From: an uncultured bacterium | GTDB lineage: Bacteria > Pseudomonadota > Gammaproteobacteria > Burkholderiales > Burkholderiaceae_E | Assembly (NCBI GenBank): GCA_903907905.1 | Contig: CAIVPX010000171.1 | Coordinates: forward strand, 41,381 to 105,380 | DNA length: 64,000 bases | Direction of reading: 5' to 3' | Shown: positions 8,194-17,096 of the stretch, one piece after another | Layout: every line of letters begins with the position of its first letter | Position numbering within the stretch: position 1 is the first letter of the stretch | Position numbers and translations under genes: made by a program | Notes under the pieces: generated by a model | The model's input: the letters and a program-made list of their open reading frames with translations, nothing else | Database searches by the model: none | What the model was told of the DNA's origin: nothing

Positions 8194-9384
8194 ATGAAAT
8201 GTGTGATCGCGGGAGCGGGGGTCGCCGGCTGCATTCTTGCAAGGGCGTTGCAGCGCGTCCACGGACTTGAGGTGCTGTGCCTGGAGCAGGTTGAGGCCAG
8301 CGACCACTCCGAATCCGGCACGGGCCTCAACATCGGCCCCAATGCGGTACGGGCACTGCTCGAGCACGATCCGTCGCTGCACGCTGCAGTGCTGGCTCGC
8401 AGCTTGCCCTGGCGCGCCTGGCGCATCTCGCTCACCAGCGGCCGCGAGCTCTTTCATCTGCCTTTGGCGCAGGTCGCCGACAATGACGGTATCCGAATTC
8501 GTTGGTCGGAGCTCTACGCGGCGCTCCGAGGAGAAGTGAGCGGCCTCATCCGCTACGGCGCGCGCGTGACCGGCCTGGGCGATGCAAGCGGCGGCGGTGG
8601 CCGGCTGTCGCTCGATTACACCCAGGCGGGCGTGTCGCATCGCATCGACGACATCGACCTGTTGGTGGCGGGTGACGGCCGTTACTCGCTGGTGCGCTCA
8701 CATACCGTGGGGCCGGCGGCTGTCCGCCAGCATGGCGTCGTGATTTTCCGGCTGCTGGTGCCTGATACCTCGGGTGGCCTCATCGATGACTACGAGCAGT
8801 GGTTCAAAGGCCCCAACCGCCTGCTGGCCTTCCGGGTGCCGGGCGAGGCGGTGTACATCGCGGGTACGTTCCCGATCGAACCCGGCGCCGAGATTTCCGA
8901 TGAGGCGCGCACGGCGGCGAGCCTGCGCACGCGCTACACGCCCGACGATGGGAAAGCCTCCGCCCAGTGCCGCTGGCTGATCGATCAAATCACCGCCAAC
9001 GTGCCCTCGATTCACTGGGCCCGGCTGCAGGAGTCGCCCCCGCTGTTCACCGACCCCCGGGGGCGCGTGCTGTTTCTGGGCGATGCGGCGCACGGCATGG
9101 TGCCCACGCTGGGCCAGGGCGCCACCCAGGCGATCGAGGACGCCTGCGTGGCCGGGCAGCTGCTGACGCGCAGGCTCGCTGCGCCAGCGGCGGCCGTGCC
9201 CGAAGTGACCGCCGAATTCGCCCGATTGCGTGAGGCGCGAATTCGTTTTGTAATGGATTTTTCCCTGGAGGCGAGCGACACGATCATGGCCGGCGCCGAC
9301 CCAGTGACCGGTACGCTTAACAAGCTCGAGCCGCCGTTTCTGCGCAAGCTCTCGCGTCTGTACCGCGACATCACAAGAGTCTGA
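8194..9384 (+). CDS. FAD-dependent aromatic-ring/heterocycle monooxygenase
   Basis: 396 residues, typical of single-component group A flavoprotein hydroxylases. It starts MKCVIAGAGVAGCILARAL (GxGxxG dinucleotide fold), has a DG motif in LLVAGDGRYSLVR, and VLFLGDAAHGMVPTLGQGA, the GD motif that contacts the FAD ribityl chain. The family uses NAD(P)H and O2 to hydroxylate phenols, and in some members N-heterocycles such as urate or hydroxynicotinate. It is first in a three-gene operon with a ring-opening amidohydrolase (2-base gap) and an amidase (2-base gap), which favours an N-heterocyclic substrate. The exact substrate cannot be read from the sequence. Confidence 0.87.
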   Translation: MKCVIAGAGVAGCILARALQRVHGLEVLCLEQVEASDHSESGTGLNIGPNAVRALLEHDPSLHAAVLARSLPWRAWRISLTSGRELFHLPLAQVADNDGIRIRWSELYAALRGEVSGLIRYGARVTGLGDASGGGGRLSLDYTQAGVSHRIDDIDLLVAGDGRYSLVRSHTVGPAAVRQHGVVIFRLLVPDTSGGLIDDYEQWFKGPNRLLAFRVPGEAVYIAGTFPIEPGAEISDEARTAASLRTRYTPDDGKASAQCRWLIDQITANVPSIHWARLQESPPLFTDPRGRVLFLGDAAHGMVPTLGQGATQAIEDACVAGQLLTRRLAAPAAAVPEVTAEFARLREARIRFVMDFSLEASDTIMAGADPVTGTLNKLEPPFLRKLSRLYRDITRV

Positions 9385-9386
9385 TC

Positions 9387-10493
9387 ATGCGCGCCAGTGT
9401 GCATCGTTTCACCCAGCGTGACCCGGGCGACGTCACGCAACTCGCCGAGGCCATCGATCGCGGGGAGATCGACCCTGCCACCATCGTCGCCTTCATCGGC
9501 AAGACCGAGGGTAATGGGCTGGTCAACGATTTCACCCGCGGCTATCTGGTGCTGTCGCTCAAACTGCTGCTGTCCGAGCGTCTCGGTCGGTCGCCCGACG
9601 AGATCGGCCGCTCGGTAGTCTTCGTTTTTTCGGGTGGCACCGAGGGCGTGCTGACGCCGCATTACACGGTCTTCTGCGTGGACCGGTCCACGCCGCTGCG
9701 GGCCGCAGGCCCCCGGCGTCTGGCGATCGGTCGCGCCCTCACCCGAGCCCCGCTGGCCGAGGAAATCGGCACGCGGGCGCAGGTGGCGCTGGTGGCCGAT
9801 GCGGTTCGGCGCGCCATGGCCGAGGCCGGGATCGCTGACGGCGCGGATGTGCACTTCGTGCAGGTCAAGGGCGGGTGTGTCACGACCGAGGCCGCCCGGG
9901 CGGCGCACGCGCGGGGTGCGGTGCTGGCCTCTGCCGATCCCAATCGCTCCATGGCCTTCTCGCGGGTGGCGGGCGCCTTCGGCGTGATGCTGGCGCTGGG
10001 CGACATTGCCGAGGACCAGGTCGACGAGGCCAATTTCTTCTCCCGGCTCGATCTCTGGAGCGATCGGGCGAGCGTGTCCTCGGGGATCGAGGTCGCCGAG
10101 AACGAGGTGGTCGTGTTCGGCAACTCGCCTGGCTGGCAGAGCGATTTCGTCATCGGCCACCACGTCATGGACGACGCCCTCGATCTCGGCGGTGCCTATG
10201 CCTGCCTCGACGGCCTGGGCATCGACTGTCGGGGCAACAACCGGGCCGAGGCTTTGGGGCGGATCGTCTGCGCGCTGGTCAAGTGCGAGCCCGATGCCAG
10301 CGGTCTGATCCGGGGGCAGCGCCACACCATGTGGCAGGACGGTGACATCAACGCTCAGCGCCACATCCGCGCTGCGGTCGGCGGCCTGCTCGCGGGGGTC
10401 CTGGGCGACACCCGCCTATTCGTTTCCGGTGGAGCCGAGCACCAGGGTCCGCCAGGCGGCGGCTTGCTTGCACTGATCGCTCGGGTGGCCTGA
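9387..10493 (+). CDS. ring-opening amidohydrolase (cyanuric acid hydrolase / barbiturase family)
   Basis: 368 residues, full family length. The fold consists of three repeats, each giving a Lys and a Ser to a shared active site; I see Lys39 (AFIGKTEGN), Lys161 (FVQVKGGC) and Lys299 (ALVKCEP) with Ser82 (VFSGGTEGVLTPHYTVF), Ser231 or 232 (ASVSSGIE) and Ser347 (FVSGGAEHQGPPGGG). The last is the C-terminal hallmark of the family. Known members open cyanuric acid to biuret (AtzD/TrzD) or barbiturate to ureidomalonate. All catalytic positions are kept, so an active hydrolase of a cyclic imide or ureide is likely. Which ring it opens is undetermined; no atzE/atzF-like triazine genes are recognisable, and the neighbours suggest oxidation precedes this step. 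Confidence 0.93.
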   Translation: MRASVHRFTQRDPGDVTQLAEAIDRGEIDPATIVAFIGKTEGNGLVNDFTRGYLVLSLKLLLSERLGRSPDEIGRSVVFVFSGGTEGVLTPHYTVFCVDRSTPLRAAGPRRLAIGRALTRAPLAEEIGTRAQVALVADAVRRAMAEAGIADGADVHFVQVKGGCVTTEAARAAHARGAVLASADPNRSMAFSRVAGAFGVMLALGDIAEDQVDEANFFSRLDLWSDRASVSSGIEVAENEVVVFGNSPGWQSDFVIGHHVMDDALDLGGAYACLDGLGIDCRGNNRAEALGRIVCALVKCEPDASGLIRGQRHTMWQDGDINAQRHIRAAVGGLLAGVLGDTRLFVSGGAEHQGPPGGGLLALIARVA

Positions 10494-10495
10494 GC

Positions 10496-11932
10496 ATGTC
10501 GCCGATTTCGCCGCTGTGGTCGCTCAGCGCGACCGAACTGGGGCGTCGCTTCCGCGCGGGCGAGTGCACGCCCGTTCAGTTGCTCGACAGCCTGGTCGCG
10601 CGCATCAATGCCCTCAATCCCCTCATTCATGCGCTGGTCACGCCCGACCTCGAGGGCGCGCGCCGGGCTGCCATGGCCAGTGCCGAGCGATGGGCCCGAG
10701 GCGCGCCGCTCGGACCGCTGGACGGCATCGCCATCACCATCAAGGACAACATCGAGCAGGCGGGTCTGCGCTGCACCTGGGGCAGCCGGCGTTTTGCCGG
10801 GCACGTGCCGCAGGCCGATGAGTTGCCCGTGGCACGCCTGAGGGCCGAGGGCATGGTCCTGCTTGGCAAGACCAATGCCTCCGAGTTCGCGATGCAGGGC
10901 CATACCGACAACGAGGTGTTCGGTGTCACGCGCAACCCCTGGAACCTGGCGCTGAGCGTCGGTGGCTCCAGCGGCGGCGCGGTCGCCTGCGTGGCCGCAG
11001 GGCTGGGGCCGCTTGCGCTGGGGACCGATGGAGGCGGGTCGATCCGGCGGCCCGCAGCACATACCGGGCTGGTCGGATTCAAGCCCTCGCGGGGACGCGT
11101 GCCGCGCGCAGGCGGACTCCCGGCGATTTTTCTCGACTATGAGGTGATCGGCCCGATCGCCCGATGCGTCGATGATGTCATCCTGTTGATGCAGGCGCTG
11201 AGCCCTTTCGATCGACGCGATCCCGGATCCTGGCCCTTCGAAGACCGGCCGCTCGAACTGCCGCAAACCCTGCCGCGCCTGCGCATCCTCCATGTGCCGA
11301 AATTTGGCGATGCGCCAGTCGACGCCGAGATTGCCGCCCTGACCGATCAGGCCGCCGATCGCCTGGCTGCGCTGGGTCATCGGGTCGAGCGCGCCGGACA
11401 CTGGCCCCTTGCCGATCGGCTCAACGGGCTCTGGATGTCCCTGGCGCAGGTCGGGCTCGCCCGCATGCTCGCCGAGCGGGGGCGGGCGGCCGAGGGGCTG
11501 TCACCGATCGCTCGCGCCAGCGCGCAGGCCGGACAAGCCTTGCCGGCCACTGCGCTGTTCGAGCTGCTGGCTGAGGTCGAGACCATGAAGCGGCACTTGA
11601 GCCTGTGCTTTGCCGAGTTCGATCTGCTTCTGACGCCGGCGACGGCGGCCCTGCCGTGGCCGGCCACCGACAGTCATCCGGATCGCATTGCGGGGCAATC
11701 GGTGGGGCCGCGCGGCCATGCGGTCTTCACCGCCTTCGCCAACGCGGCGGGGCTACCCGCGATCGCCTTGCCCGGTGGGTTCAGCGAGCAGGGGTTGCCC
11801 AACGGCCTGCAACTGGTGGGGCCCTGGGGGCAAGATGAACGGCTGCTCGCGCTGGCTCGCGAGTACGAGACCGCCCACCCCTGGGCGGCGCACTGGCCCC
11901 CCCGCTTCGGGCCTGACGATTCAGCGCGCTGA
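10496..11932 (+). CDS. amidase signature enzyme
   Basis: 478 residues with the complete amidase signature: Lys83 in ITIKDNI, cis-Ser158 in VGGSSGGAVA and nucleophile Ser182 in GTDGGGSIRRP. The family hydrolyses amides and related C-N bonds; members include biuret and allophanate hydrolases, aryl amidases and the GatA subunit. It is third in the operon behind the ring-opening amidohydrolase (2 bases after its stop), so it probably acts on the linear amide or ureide released by ring opening. There is no GatC/GatB context. Its end overlaps the convergent MmgE/PrpD gene by 12 bases. Confidence 0.9.
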   Translation: MSPISPLWSLSATELGRRFRAGECTPVQLLDSLVARINALNPLIHALVTPDLEGARRAAMASAERWARGAPLGPLDGIAITIKDNIEQAGLRCTWGSRRFAGHVPQADELPVARLRAEGMVLLGKTNASEFAMQGHTDNEVFGVTRNPWNLALSVGGSSGGAVACVAAGLGPLALGTDGGGSIRRPAAHTGLVGFKPSRGRVPRAGGLPAIFLDYEVIGPIARCVDDVILLMQALSPFDRRDPGSWPFEDRPLELPQTLPRLRILHVPKFGDAPVDAEIAALTDQAADRLAALGHRVERAGHWPLADRLNGLWMSLAQVGLARMLAERGRAAEGLSPIARASAQAGQALPATALFELLAEVETMKRHLSLCFAEFDLLLTPATAALPWPATDSHPDRIAGQSVGPRGHAVFTAFANAAGLPAIALPGGFSEQGLPNGLQLVGPWGQDERLLALAREYETAHPWAAHWPPRFGPDDSAR

Positions 11933-13333
11933 ACCCTCGAACATCGAAGCGATCCAGGCGGCCGTGTCACCCGTCAGCGGTGCACCGGCCGCGATCTGGT
12001 CGCGCAGGCCCACGACCGCAGCCTGCAGCGCGGGGGCGTCGCGTTGCGACAAGTCGGCGATCTTGCGCAGCACCCGCTGCGCGTCGAGCGGCCGGGCCGG
12101 GCTGCCCAGGGCGGCATCGCAGCGGGCGCTGAGGGCTTCGCCGTTGTCGAGTTCGAGCGTCACGCGCGCTGGCCGGTCGAGCGGCCAGGGCTTTACTTCA
12201 GCGAGCTCGGTCAGCACCACGCGTTGCCGCAGTTCGATGATGAGCGGGTCGCGCAGACTCGCATCCAGAAAATTGCCGGGCTCGCCGGCGCCGTGCGCGA
12301 GGGTGGCGGCGACCGCATGGGGGATCGAGAATTTTGCGCCGAGCGTGGTGTCGGGCGCGGCATTGTCGAAGTTCATCGCCATCGCCGAGCCCTCGACGCG
12401 AACCGAACGGACCTGCCGTCCGCCCCGCAGCTCGGGCCGCGTGGCAAGGATGGACTCGATGGCTTCCATCGCCGCATGCGAGTGATGGCACGCCCCGTAG
12501 AGCTTGTGGTAGCCGTCGCAGGTGGTCCACTCCTCGCCCAGGCCGACGCTGAGCTCATCCGGCTTGGCCGGTGCGCCCAGGCCGCGGCTGTAGATGTCGA
12601 ACGGGCCGCCCGGGGTGCCAGCGATGCCCGCGCGGGCCATGTCGCAGGCGAAGATCCCCAGCCACGATCCGGCGGCCGGCCAGGCGTTGCGAACCAGCGC
12701 GCCCTCGATCGGATGACTGTAGGGGCCTGGTGAGACCATGCTGGCAGCGCAGGTGAGCGATCGGTGCAGGCTTGCTGCGTCATAGCCGCGCAGGAGCGCC
12801 AGGCCCGCCGCGGCACACACCGCGTTGTAGACCCCGTGCGGATGCAATCTGGGCAAGGTGCCCGGCCAGGCGCGTGCAAAGCGCGTGCCGATTTCGTAGG
12901 CACCTACGACGGCGCGCAGCATCTTTGAAAGCGGGAGGTGGCCCGCTTCGGCGGCGGCGAGGATGAGCGGCTGGCTGAGTGCGCCCGGGTGCACCGCTGT
13001 ACGGGTATAGCCGTCGTCGAGTTCGTTCCAGGTGCTGGACAGGCCGTTGCCGACGGCTGCCTCGGTCAAGGGCACCTTGGGTGCGCCGGCCCGGAACAGG
13101 GTGGCCTGAGGCGGGCCTGCCTGCCCGATCAGTTGCTCGTGGTAGCGGCGCAGTTCGGGCTCGTCGGCCGCCGAAAGCATGGCGGCAATGTTGTCGCCGA
13201 GGATGAGTACGGCCTGAGACAGGACGCGCGCCGGCAGCGTGTCAGCATCGAGCGCCGCCGCCCACTCGCAAAGCCGTGCCAGTTCTGCGGCGACCTGCGT
13301 GCGCAGGCGGTCATCATCGGGGTTGCGGCTCAT
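11921..13333 (-). CDS. MmgE/PrpD family protein
   Basis: 470 residues, standard length. Diagnostic stretches are DNIAAMLSAADEPELRRYH, NELDDGYTRTAVHPGA, a run near VGAYEIGTRFARAW, and YHKLYGACHHSHAAMEAIES, matching the all-alpha N-terminal domain and active-site region of 2-methylcitrate dehydratase-like proteins. Characterised members dehydrate 2-methylcitrate or isomerise or decarboxylate polycarboxylates such as cis-aconitate; many catabolic-cluster members are uncharacterised. It lies 42 bases behind the molybdenum hydroxylase large-subunit gene on the same strand, likely one transcript, and would act on an open-chain carboxylic acid late in the pathway. Confidence 0.88.
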   Translation of the reverse strand: MSRNPDDDRLRTQVAAELARLCEWAAALDADTLPARVLSQAVLILGDNIAAMLSAADEPELRRYHEQLIGQAGPPQATLFRAGAPKVPLTEAAVGNGLSSTWNELDDGYTRTAVHPGALSQPLILAAAEAGHLPLSKMLRAVVGAYEIGTRFARAWPGTLPRLHPHGVYNAVCAAAGLALLRGYDAASLHRSLTCAASMVSPGPYSHPIEGALVRNAWPAAGSWLGIFACDMARAGIAGTPGGPFDIYSRGLGAPAKPDELSVGLGEEWTTCDGYHKLYGACHHSHAAMEAIESILATRPELRGGRQVRSVRVEGSAMAMNFDNAAPDTTLGAKFSIPHAVAATLAHGAGEPGNFLDASLRDPLIIELRQRVVLTELAEVKPWPLDRPARVTLELDNGEALSARCDAALGSPARPLDAQRVLRKIADLSQRDAPALQAAVVGLRDQIAAGAPLTGDTAAWIASMFEGSAR

Positions 13334-13375
13334 GGAAGGGCTTCTCCGAAATCGGGGCGGCGGGCAGAGGGGGTA

Positions 13376-15787
13376 TCAGGCGGCGCGTGGCAGGCTGCCG
13401 ATGCCCGCACGGCGCAGCGCCCGCCAGACCTTGTCGGGCGTGAAGGGCATTTCGAGGTCGCGTACCCCCAGCGGCAGCAGCGCATCGTGCATCGCGCTGG
13501 TGATGGCCGCCGGTGCGCCAATGGTGCCGGACTCGCCGCATCCTTTGACGCCGAGCGGGTTATGGGTGCAGGGCTGCGATTCGTCCGTTTCCGACACGAA
13601 GCTGGGCAGGACGTCTGCGCGAGGCATGGCGTAGTCCATGAACGAACCGGTGTAGAGCTGTCCGGTCTCGCGGTCGTAGGCGGCCTGTTCGAAGAGCGCC
13701 TGGCCAATGCCCTGCGCAATTGCGCCATGAACCTGACCCTCGACCACCATCGGGTTGATGACTGTTCCGATGTCGTCGACCACGATGTACGACACCAGTC
13801 GCGTGACGCCGGTGGCAGGATCGATCTCGACCTCACAGGCTTGCGCTCCGTTGGACCAGGTGAGGTTGGGCGGATCGAAGAAGGCGTTTTCGTGCAGCAC
13901 GGGCTCCATGCCGGGCGGCAGGCTGTGCGCATAGGTGATCGCGCGGGCGACCTGGCCCCAACTGACCGATGCATCGGTGCCGGCTACGCGGAATTCGCCC
14001 TCGCCGTTCACCACGCGGTGCTCCACGTCCTGTTCGGCGGCCTCGAGCATGTGCGCCGCCATTTTCTTGGCCTTGAGCAGGATCTTGTCGGCCGCCATCG
14101 AGATGGCAGAGCCCGCGATGACCATCGAGCGCGAGCCGAAGGTCCCGGTGCCATAGGGCACGCGGCCCGTATCGCCTTCGACCAGTTCGATCATGGACAG
14201 CGGTACGCCGATGCGCTCGGCAAGCACCTGGGGAAAGGTGGTGGCATGCGCCTGACCATGGCTGTGGGTGCCGCACATCACCAGCAGGCTACCGTCGGCC
14301 GCCACGCGAATATCGGCCGAGTCGAAAAAGCCCGCCCGCGCACCGAAGGCCCCCGCGTATTTGGAGGGCGCCACGCCCGAGCTCTCGACGAAGTAGCAGA
14401 TGCCGAAGCCGCGGATCATGCCGCGTCGGGCCGCTTCGGCCCGGCGGGCTTCGAAGCCCGCGTAATCGGCCAGTACCAGGACGCGGTCGAACAGCCGAAC
14501 GAAATCACCGGTGTCGTAGGTAGGCCCGACCGGGGTGGAGTAGGGCATGGCCGACACTGGAATGAAGTTGCGCCTGCGCAGCTCCATCCGGTCGATGCCC
14601 AGCTGACGTGAGGCCTCCTCGACCAGACGCTCGAGCACGAAGCAGGCTTCGGGGCGCCCCGCACCCCGGTAGGCGTCGGTGGGCACCGTGTTGGTGAACA
14701 TCGCGCGCACTTGCGCGTGAATGGCCGGGATTCGATAGGGGCCCGACAGCACGGCGGTGTACACCGTGGTGGGTACTGCTGCGCCGACGGTGGACACGTA
14801 GGCCCCGACCGCAGCCAGCGTGGACACCCGAAGGCCCAGGAATCGACCGTCCTGGTCGAGGGCGAGTTCGGCGTGGGTGACATGATCGCGTGCGTGGTAA
14901 TCGCTGACAAAGGCTTCGCTGCGCGTGGAGACCCACTTGAGCGGGCGTTCGAGCTTGCGTGCAGCCCAGGCAAGCACGATCTCTTCGGGGTAGTGCTTGC
15001 CCTTGGTGCCGAAACCGCCGCCCACGTCGGGTGCGATGACGCGTACGGCGTTTTCGGGCAGATCGAGCTGCTCGGCGACAAACTTGCGGATGTGGTGGGG
15101 AACTTGCGTGGCCGACCAGATCGTGACCGCATGCCCGTCGAGTCCGCGCGTGGCCGAGGCCTGTGCAATGACCGCGCGCGGCTCCATCGCCGCGCAGATG
15201 ATGCGGTGGTTGACGATGTCAACGGCCACCCGGTGGGTGGCGCGAGCGAAGGCTTCATCGACGGGGGCCTTGGTGCCACGCTCGAACTGCACGACCGTGT
15301 TGCCCGGTGCTTCGGGATGCAGTTGCGGCGCGCCCTCCGCGGCGGCATCACGAACGTCGACCACGGCAGGCAGCGCTTCCCAGTCAACCAGCACCTTGTC
15401 TGCGGCGTCGAGTGCCTGATTGCGGGTCGCGGCAACGACCATGGCAACCGCTTCGCCGACGTGGCGCGCGGTACCCCGCGACAGCGCCCAGCGCGGCGGC
15501 TCATTCATCCGTGTGCCGCCCACCCCGGGAATTTGCCAGAGCGGCGTCATCGGGCCGACCCGATCCGCCTGCATGTCGGCTCCCGTGTACACGGCGACGA
15601 CGCCGGGGGCGGCCAGCGCCTGCGAGGTGTCGATCGACTGGATGCGTGCGTGCGCATGCGGCGAACGCACGAATGCGCAGTGCAGTTCGTCATGAAAGCT
15701 CAGGTCGGAGACGTACTGACCGCGGCCGGTGAGAAAGCGCCTGTCTTCGCGTCGTAGGACGGGGGCGCCGATGCCTTCTGGATGCAT
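13376..15787 (-). CDS. molybdenum hydroxylase large subunit (xanthine dehydrogenase / form II CoxL type)
   Basis: The 973-residue track ORF over-extends into the promoter region. I choose ATG 15787 (MHPEGIGAPVLRREDRRFLT), 7 bases after CCGGAG, giving 803 residues, the normal length; ATG 15847 is possible. The N-terminal a/b hammerhead (RFLTGRGQYVSDLSF) is followed by the Moco-binding domain with VGGGFGTKGKHYPEE and GQAHATTFPQVLAERIG, and near the C-terminus VKGCGESGTIGAPAAI, which carries the catalytic Glu. The active-site loop reads AYRGAGR, the form II signature, not the AYXCSFR loop of true CO dehydrogenase. Such enzymes hydroxylate aldehydes or N-heterocycles with water as oxygen source. 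The S and M partners lie 2.9 kb away on the other strand. Confidence 0.92.
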   Translation of the reverse strand: MHPEGIGAPVLRREDRRFLTGRGQYVSDLSFHDELHCAFVRSPHAHARIQSIDTSQALAAPGVVAVYTGADMQADRVGPMTPLWQIPGVGGTRMNEPPRWALSRGTARHVGEAVAMVVAATRNQALDAADKVLVDWEALPAVVDVRDAAAEGAPQLHPEAPGNTVVQFERGTKAPVDEAFARATHRVAVDIVNHRIICAAMEPRAVIAQASATRGLDGHAVTIWSATQVPHHIRKFVAEQLDLPENAVRVIAPDVGGGFGTKGKHYPEEIVLAWAARKLERPLKWVSTRSEAFVSDYHARDHVTHAELALDQDGRFLGLRVSTLAAVGAYVSTVGAAVPTTVYTAVLSGPYRIPAIHAQVRAMFTNTVPTDAYRGAGRPEACFVLERLVEEASRQLGIDRMELRRRNFIPVSAMPYSTPVGPTYDTGDFVRLFDRVLVLADYAGFEARRAEAARRGMIRGFGICYFVESSGVAPSKYAGAFGARAGFFDSADIRVAADGSLLVMCGTHSHGQAHATTFPQVLAERIGVPLSMIELVEGDTGRVPYGTGTFGSRSMVIAGSAISMAADKILLKAKKMAAHMLEAAEQDVEHRVVNGEGEFRVAGTDASVSWGQVARAITYAHSLPPGMEPVLHENAFFDPPNLTWSNGAQACEVEIDPATGVTRLVSYIVVDDIGTVINPMVVEGQVHGAIAQGIGQALFEQAAYDRETGQLYTGSFMDYAMPRADVLPSFVSETDESQPCTHNPLGVKGCGESGTIGAPAAITSAMHDALLPLGVRDLEMPFTPDKVWRALRRAGIGSLPRAA

Positions 15788-15935
15788 GCTGATCTCCGGG
15801 GATTTCGATGCGCCGTCGTGGTGCCCGGGGTTGGGAGACTGCTCCATTCCGGTGCCTTGCGACGGGCGCGTGACGTGTCGTGGTGCACTGGCACGCCGAA
15901 GACCCTCTTCGCCGCAAAGCTCGCACGACGTTGCT

Positions 15936-15954
15936 CGAGTCGAGTGTAGACTCG
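15936..15954. promoter_or_regulatory. inverted repeat in the divergent coxL-like / ABC importer promoter region
   Basis: CGAGTC and GACTCG arms (6 bp each, perfect) separated by 7 bases lie near the middle of the 294-base gap between the hydroxylase large subunit and the importer receptor. The position suits an operator controlling both directions, but no regulator gene is present in this locus. I see no convincing -35/-10 pair here. Confidence 0.25.
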
Positions 15955-16081
15955 GCCTCGTAGCTTGGCAAAAAGCCTTGTGTGTTCTCGGGTTGATTGG
16001 AGAAACCTTGACCTCCAACCCGTACCGTGCGAGGGTGCCGCGTCGTTTGAGTTCAACCCCTGTTATCGAAGGATCAGCGAG

Positions 16082-17071
16082 ATGTTCGCCAAAAAAATTC
16101 TTGCCCTGACGGTGTCCGCAGCGATCGGCTCCGCGATGGCGCTTGCGCCCACCTCCGACGCCCGCGCGCAAACGCGCGACAAGGTGACGATGGGTCTGTT
16201 CATCGCGTCCTCGGCGATGCCCTATTTCATCGCTCGCGAGCGTGGCTATTTCGCGGCTGAAAACCTCGAGGTCGAGGGTATCCCTCTGGCCACGCACCCG
16301 CTGATCGTGCAGGGCCTTGTCAAGGGTGACCTTGATACCGCGTCGAACCTCCTGTCGGTTGAGGGGGTGAACATCAATGCGCTGCGACCCAACACGCTGC
16401 AGTACTTTTCAATCAACTGCCAGAACGAGAAGTATCAGGTCGAGTCCTATGTGGTGGCGGCTAACAACACCACCATCAAGACCCTCGCCGATCTCAAGGG
16501 CAAGCGCATCTTCGCGGCGCCCGGGCCGGGCAACCTCTTCGTCGCCAAGGGCGTGCTCAAGGCGGCCGGCCTCGAAGAAAAAGATTATTCGATGCAGGAA
16601 CAGCAAATGAGCGTGCACATCGGTGCGATGAAGGGCGGGCAGTTCGATGCCGGCTACACGCTCGAGCCCATCACCAGCATGATGGTGTCCCAGGGAATCG
16701 CCCGTCGCCTCGAAACCGGGCTCATCGCCAAGTACATGCTGGGCAGACCCGATGCCTGCGCCGTGCTGGCCGGTGGCGCCATGAGCGTGAAATTCATGCA
16801 GGAGCGCCCGCAGGTGGCCGAGCGTCTGGCGAGGGCTTGGGCCAAGGCCCTCCACGACGGCAACAACGATCCCAAGGCGCGCGATCTGCTTGCCTCGCAC
16901 ATGAACGTGGCGGCCTCCATCTCTGCCACGGTGCCGCTGTCCTACTACAACATGGTCAGGGATCTGAAGCCTCAGGAAATTGCTGATCTCCAGAGCCTGG
17001 TCGATCAGGCGACGGCCTATGGTCTGGTCAAGACCAAGGTGGACGTGAAACCCATGCTCAAGACGTTCTGA
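16082..17071 (+). CDS. NMT1-type ABC importer substrate-binding protein
   Basis: The ATG at 16082 follows GAAGGA at good spacing and begins the signal peptide MFAKKILALTVSAAIGSAMA (cleavage likely after DARAQ); the track start at 15965 is spurious. The product has 329 residues. MPYFIARERGYFAAENLEVE is the classical N-terminal block of NMT1/SsuA/TauA receptors, and GQFDAGYTLEPITSMM the second-lobe block. This family captures sulfonates, pyrimidine precursors, riboflavin-like compounds or aromatic acids. It is first in an operon with its permease and ATPase and two subunits of the molybdenum hydroxylase, so its ligand is probably that enzyme's substrate. Confidence 0.9.
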   Translation: MFAKKILALTVSAAIGSAMALAPTSDARAQTRDKVTMGLFIASSAMPYFIARERGYFAAENLEVEGIPLATHPLIVQGLVKGDLDTASNLLSVEGVNINALRPNTLQYFSINCQNEKYQVESYVVAANNTTIKTLADLKGKRIFAAPGPGNLFVAKGVLKAAGLEEKDYSMQEQQMSVHIGAMKGGQFDAGYTLEPITSMMVSQGIARRLETGLIAKYMLGRPDACAVLAGGAMSVKFMQERPQVAERLARAWAKALHDGNNDPKARDLLASHMNVAASISATVPLSYYNMVRDLKPQEIADLQSLVDQATAYGLVKTKVDVKPMLKTF

Positions 17072-17096
17072 GCATCGTCGTCACGCGGCCCTCATC

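Noticed and set aside
9012-10364. 450-residue minus-strand ORF
   Set aside because: Antisense to the ring-opening amidohydrolase, whose catalytic motifs are complete.
9387-10493. s-Triazine (atrazine) degradation operon
   Set aside because: The ring opener belongs to the right family, but no recognisable AtzA/B/C, biuret hydrolase pair or AtzR context is present, and flavin and molybdenum hydroxylases are unexpected there.
12938-14611. 557-residue plus-strand ORF
   Set aside because: Antisense to the hydroxylase large subunit and MmgE/PrpD genes, both well supported; no domain is seen.
13376-15787. True CO dehydrogenase (form I) assignment
   Set aside because: The active-site loop is AYRGAGR, the form II type, and no AYXCSFR motif is present.
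13376-16297. 973-residue version of the molybdenum hydroxylase large subunit
   Set aside because: The first 170 residues show no homology and would run over the divergent importer start; the ATG at 15787 with a ribosome site fits the family length.
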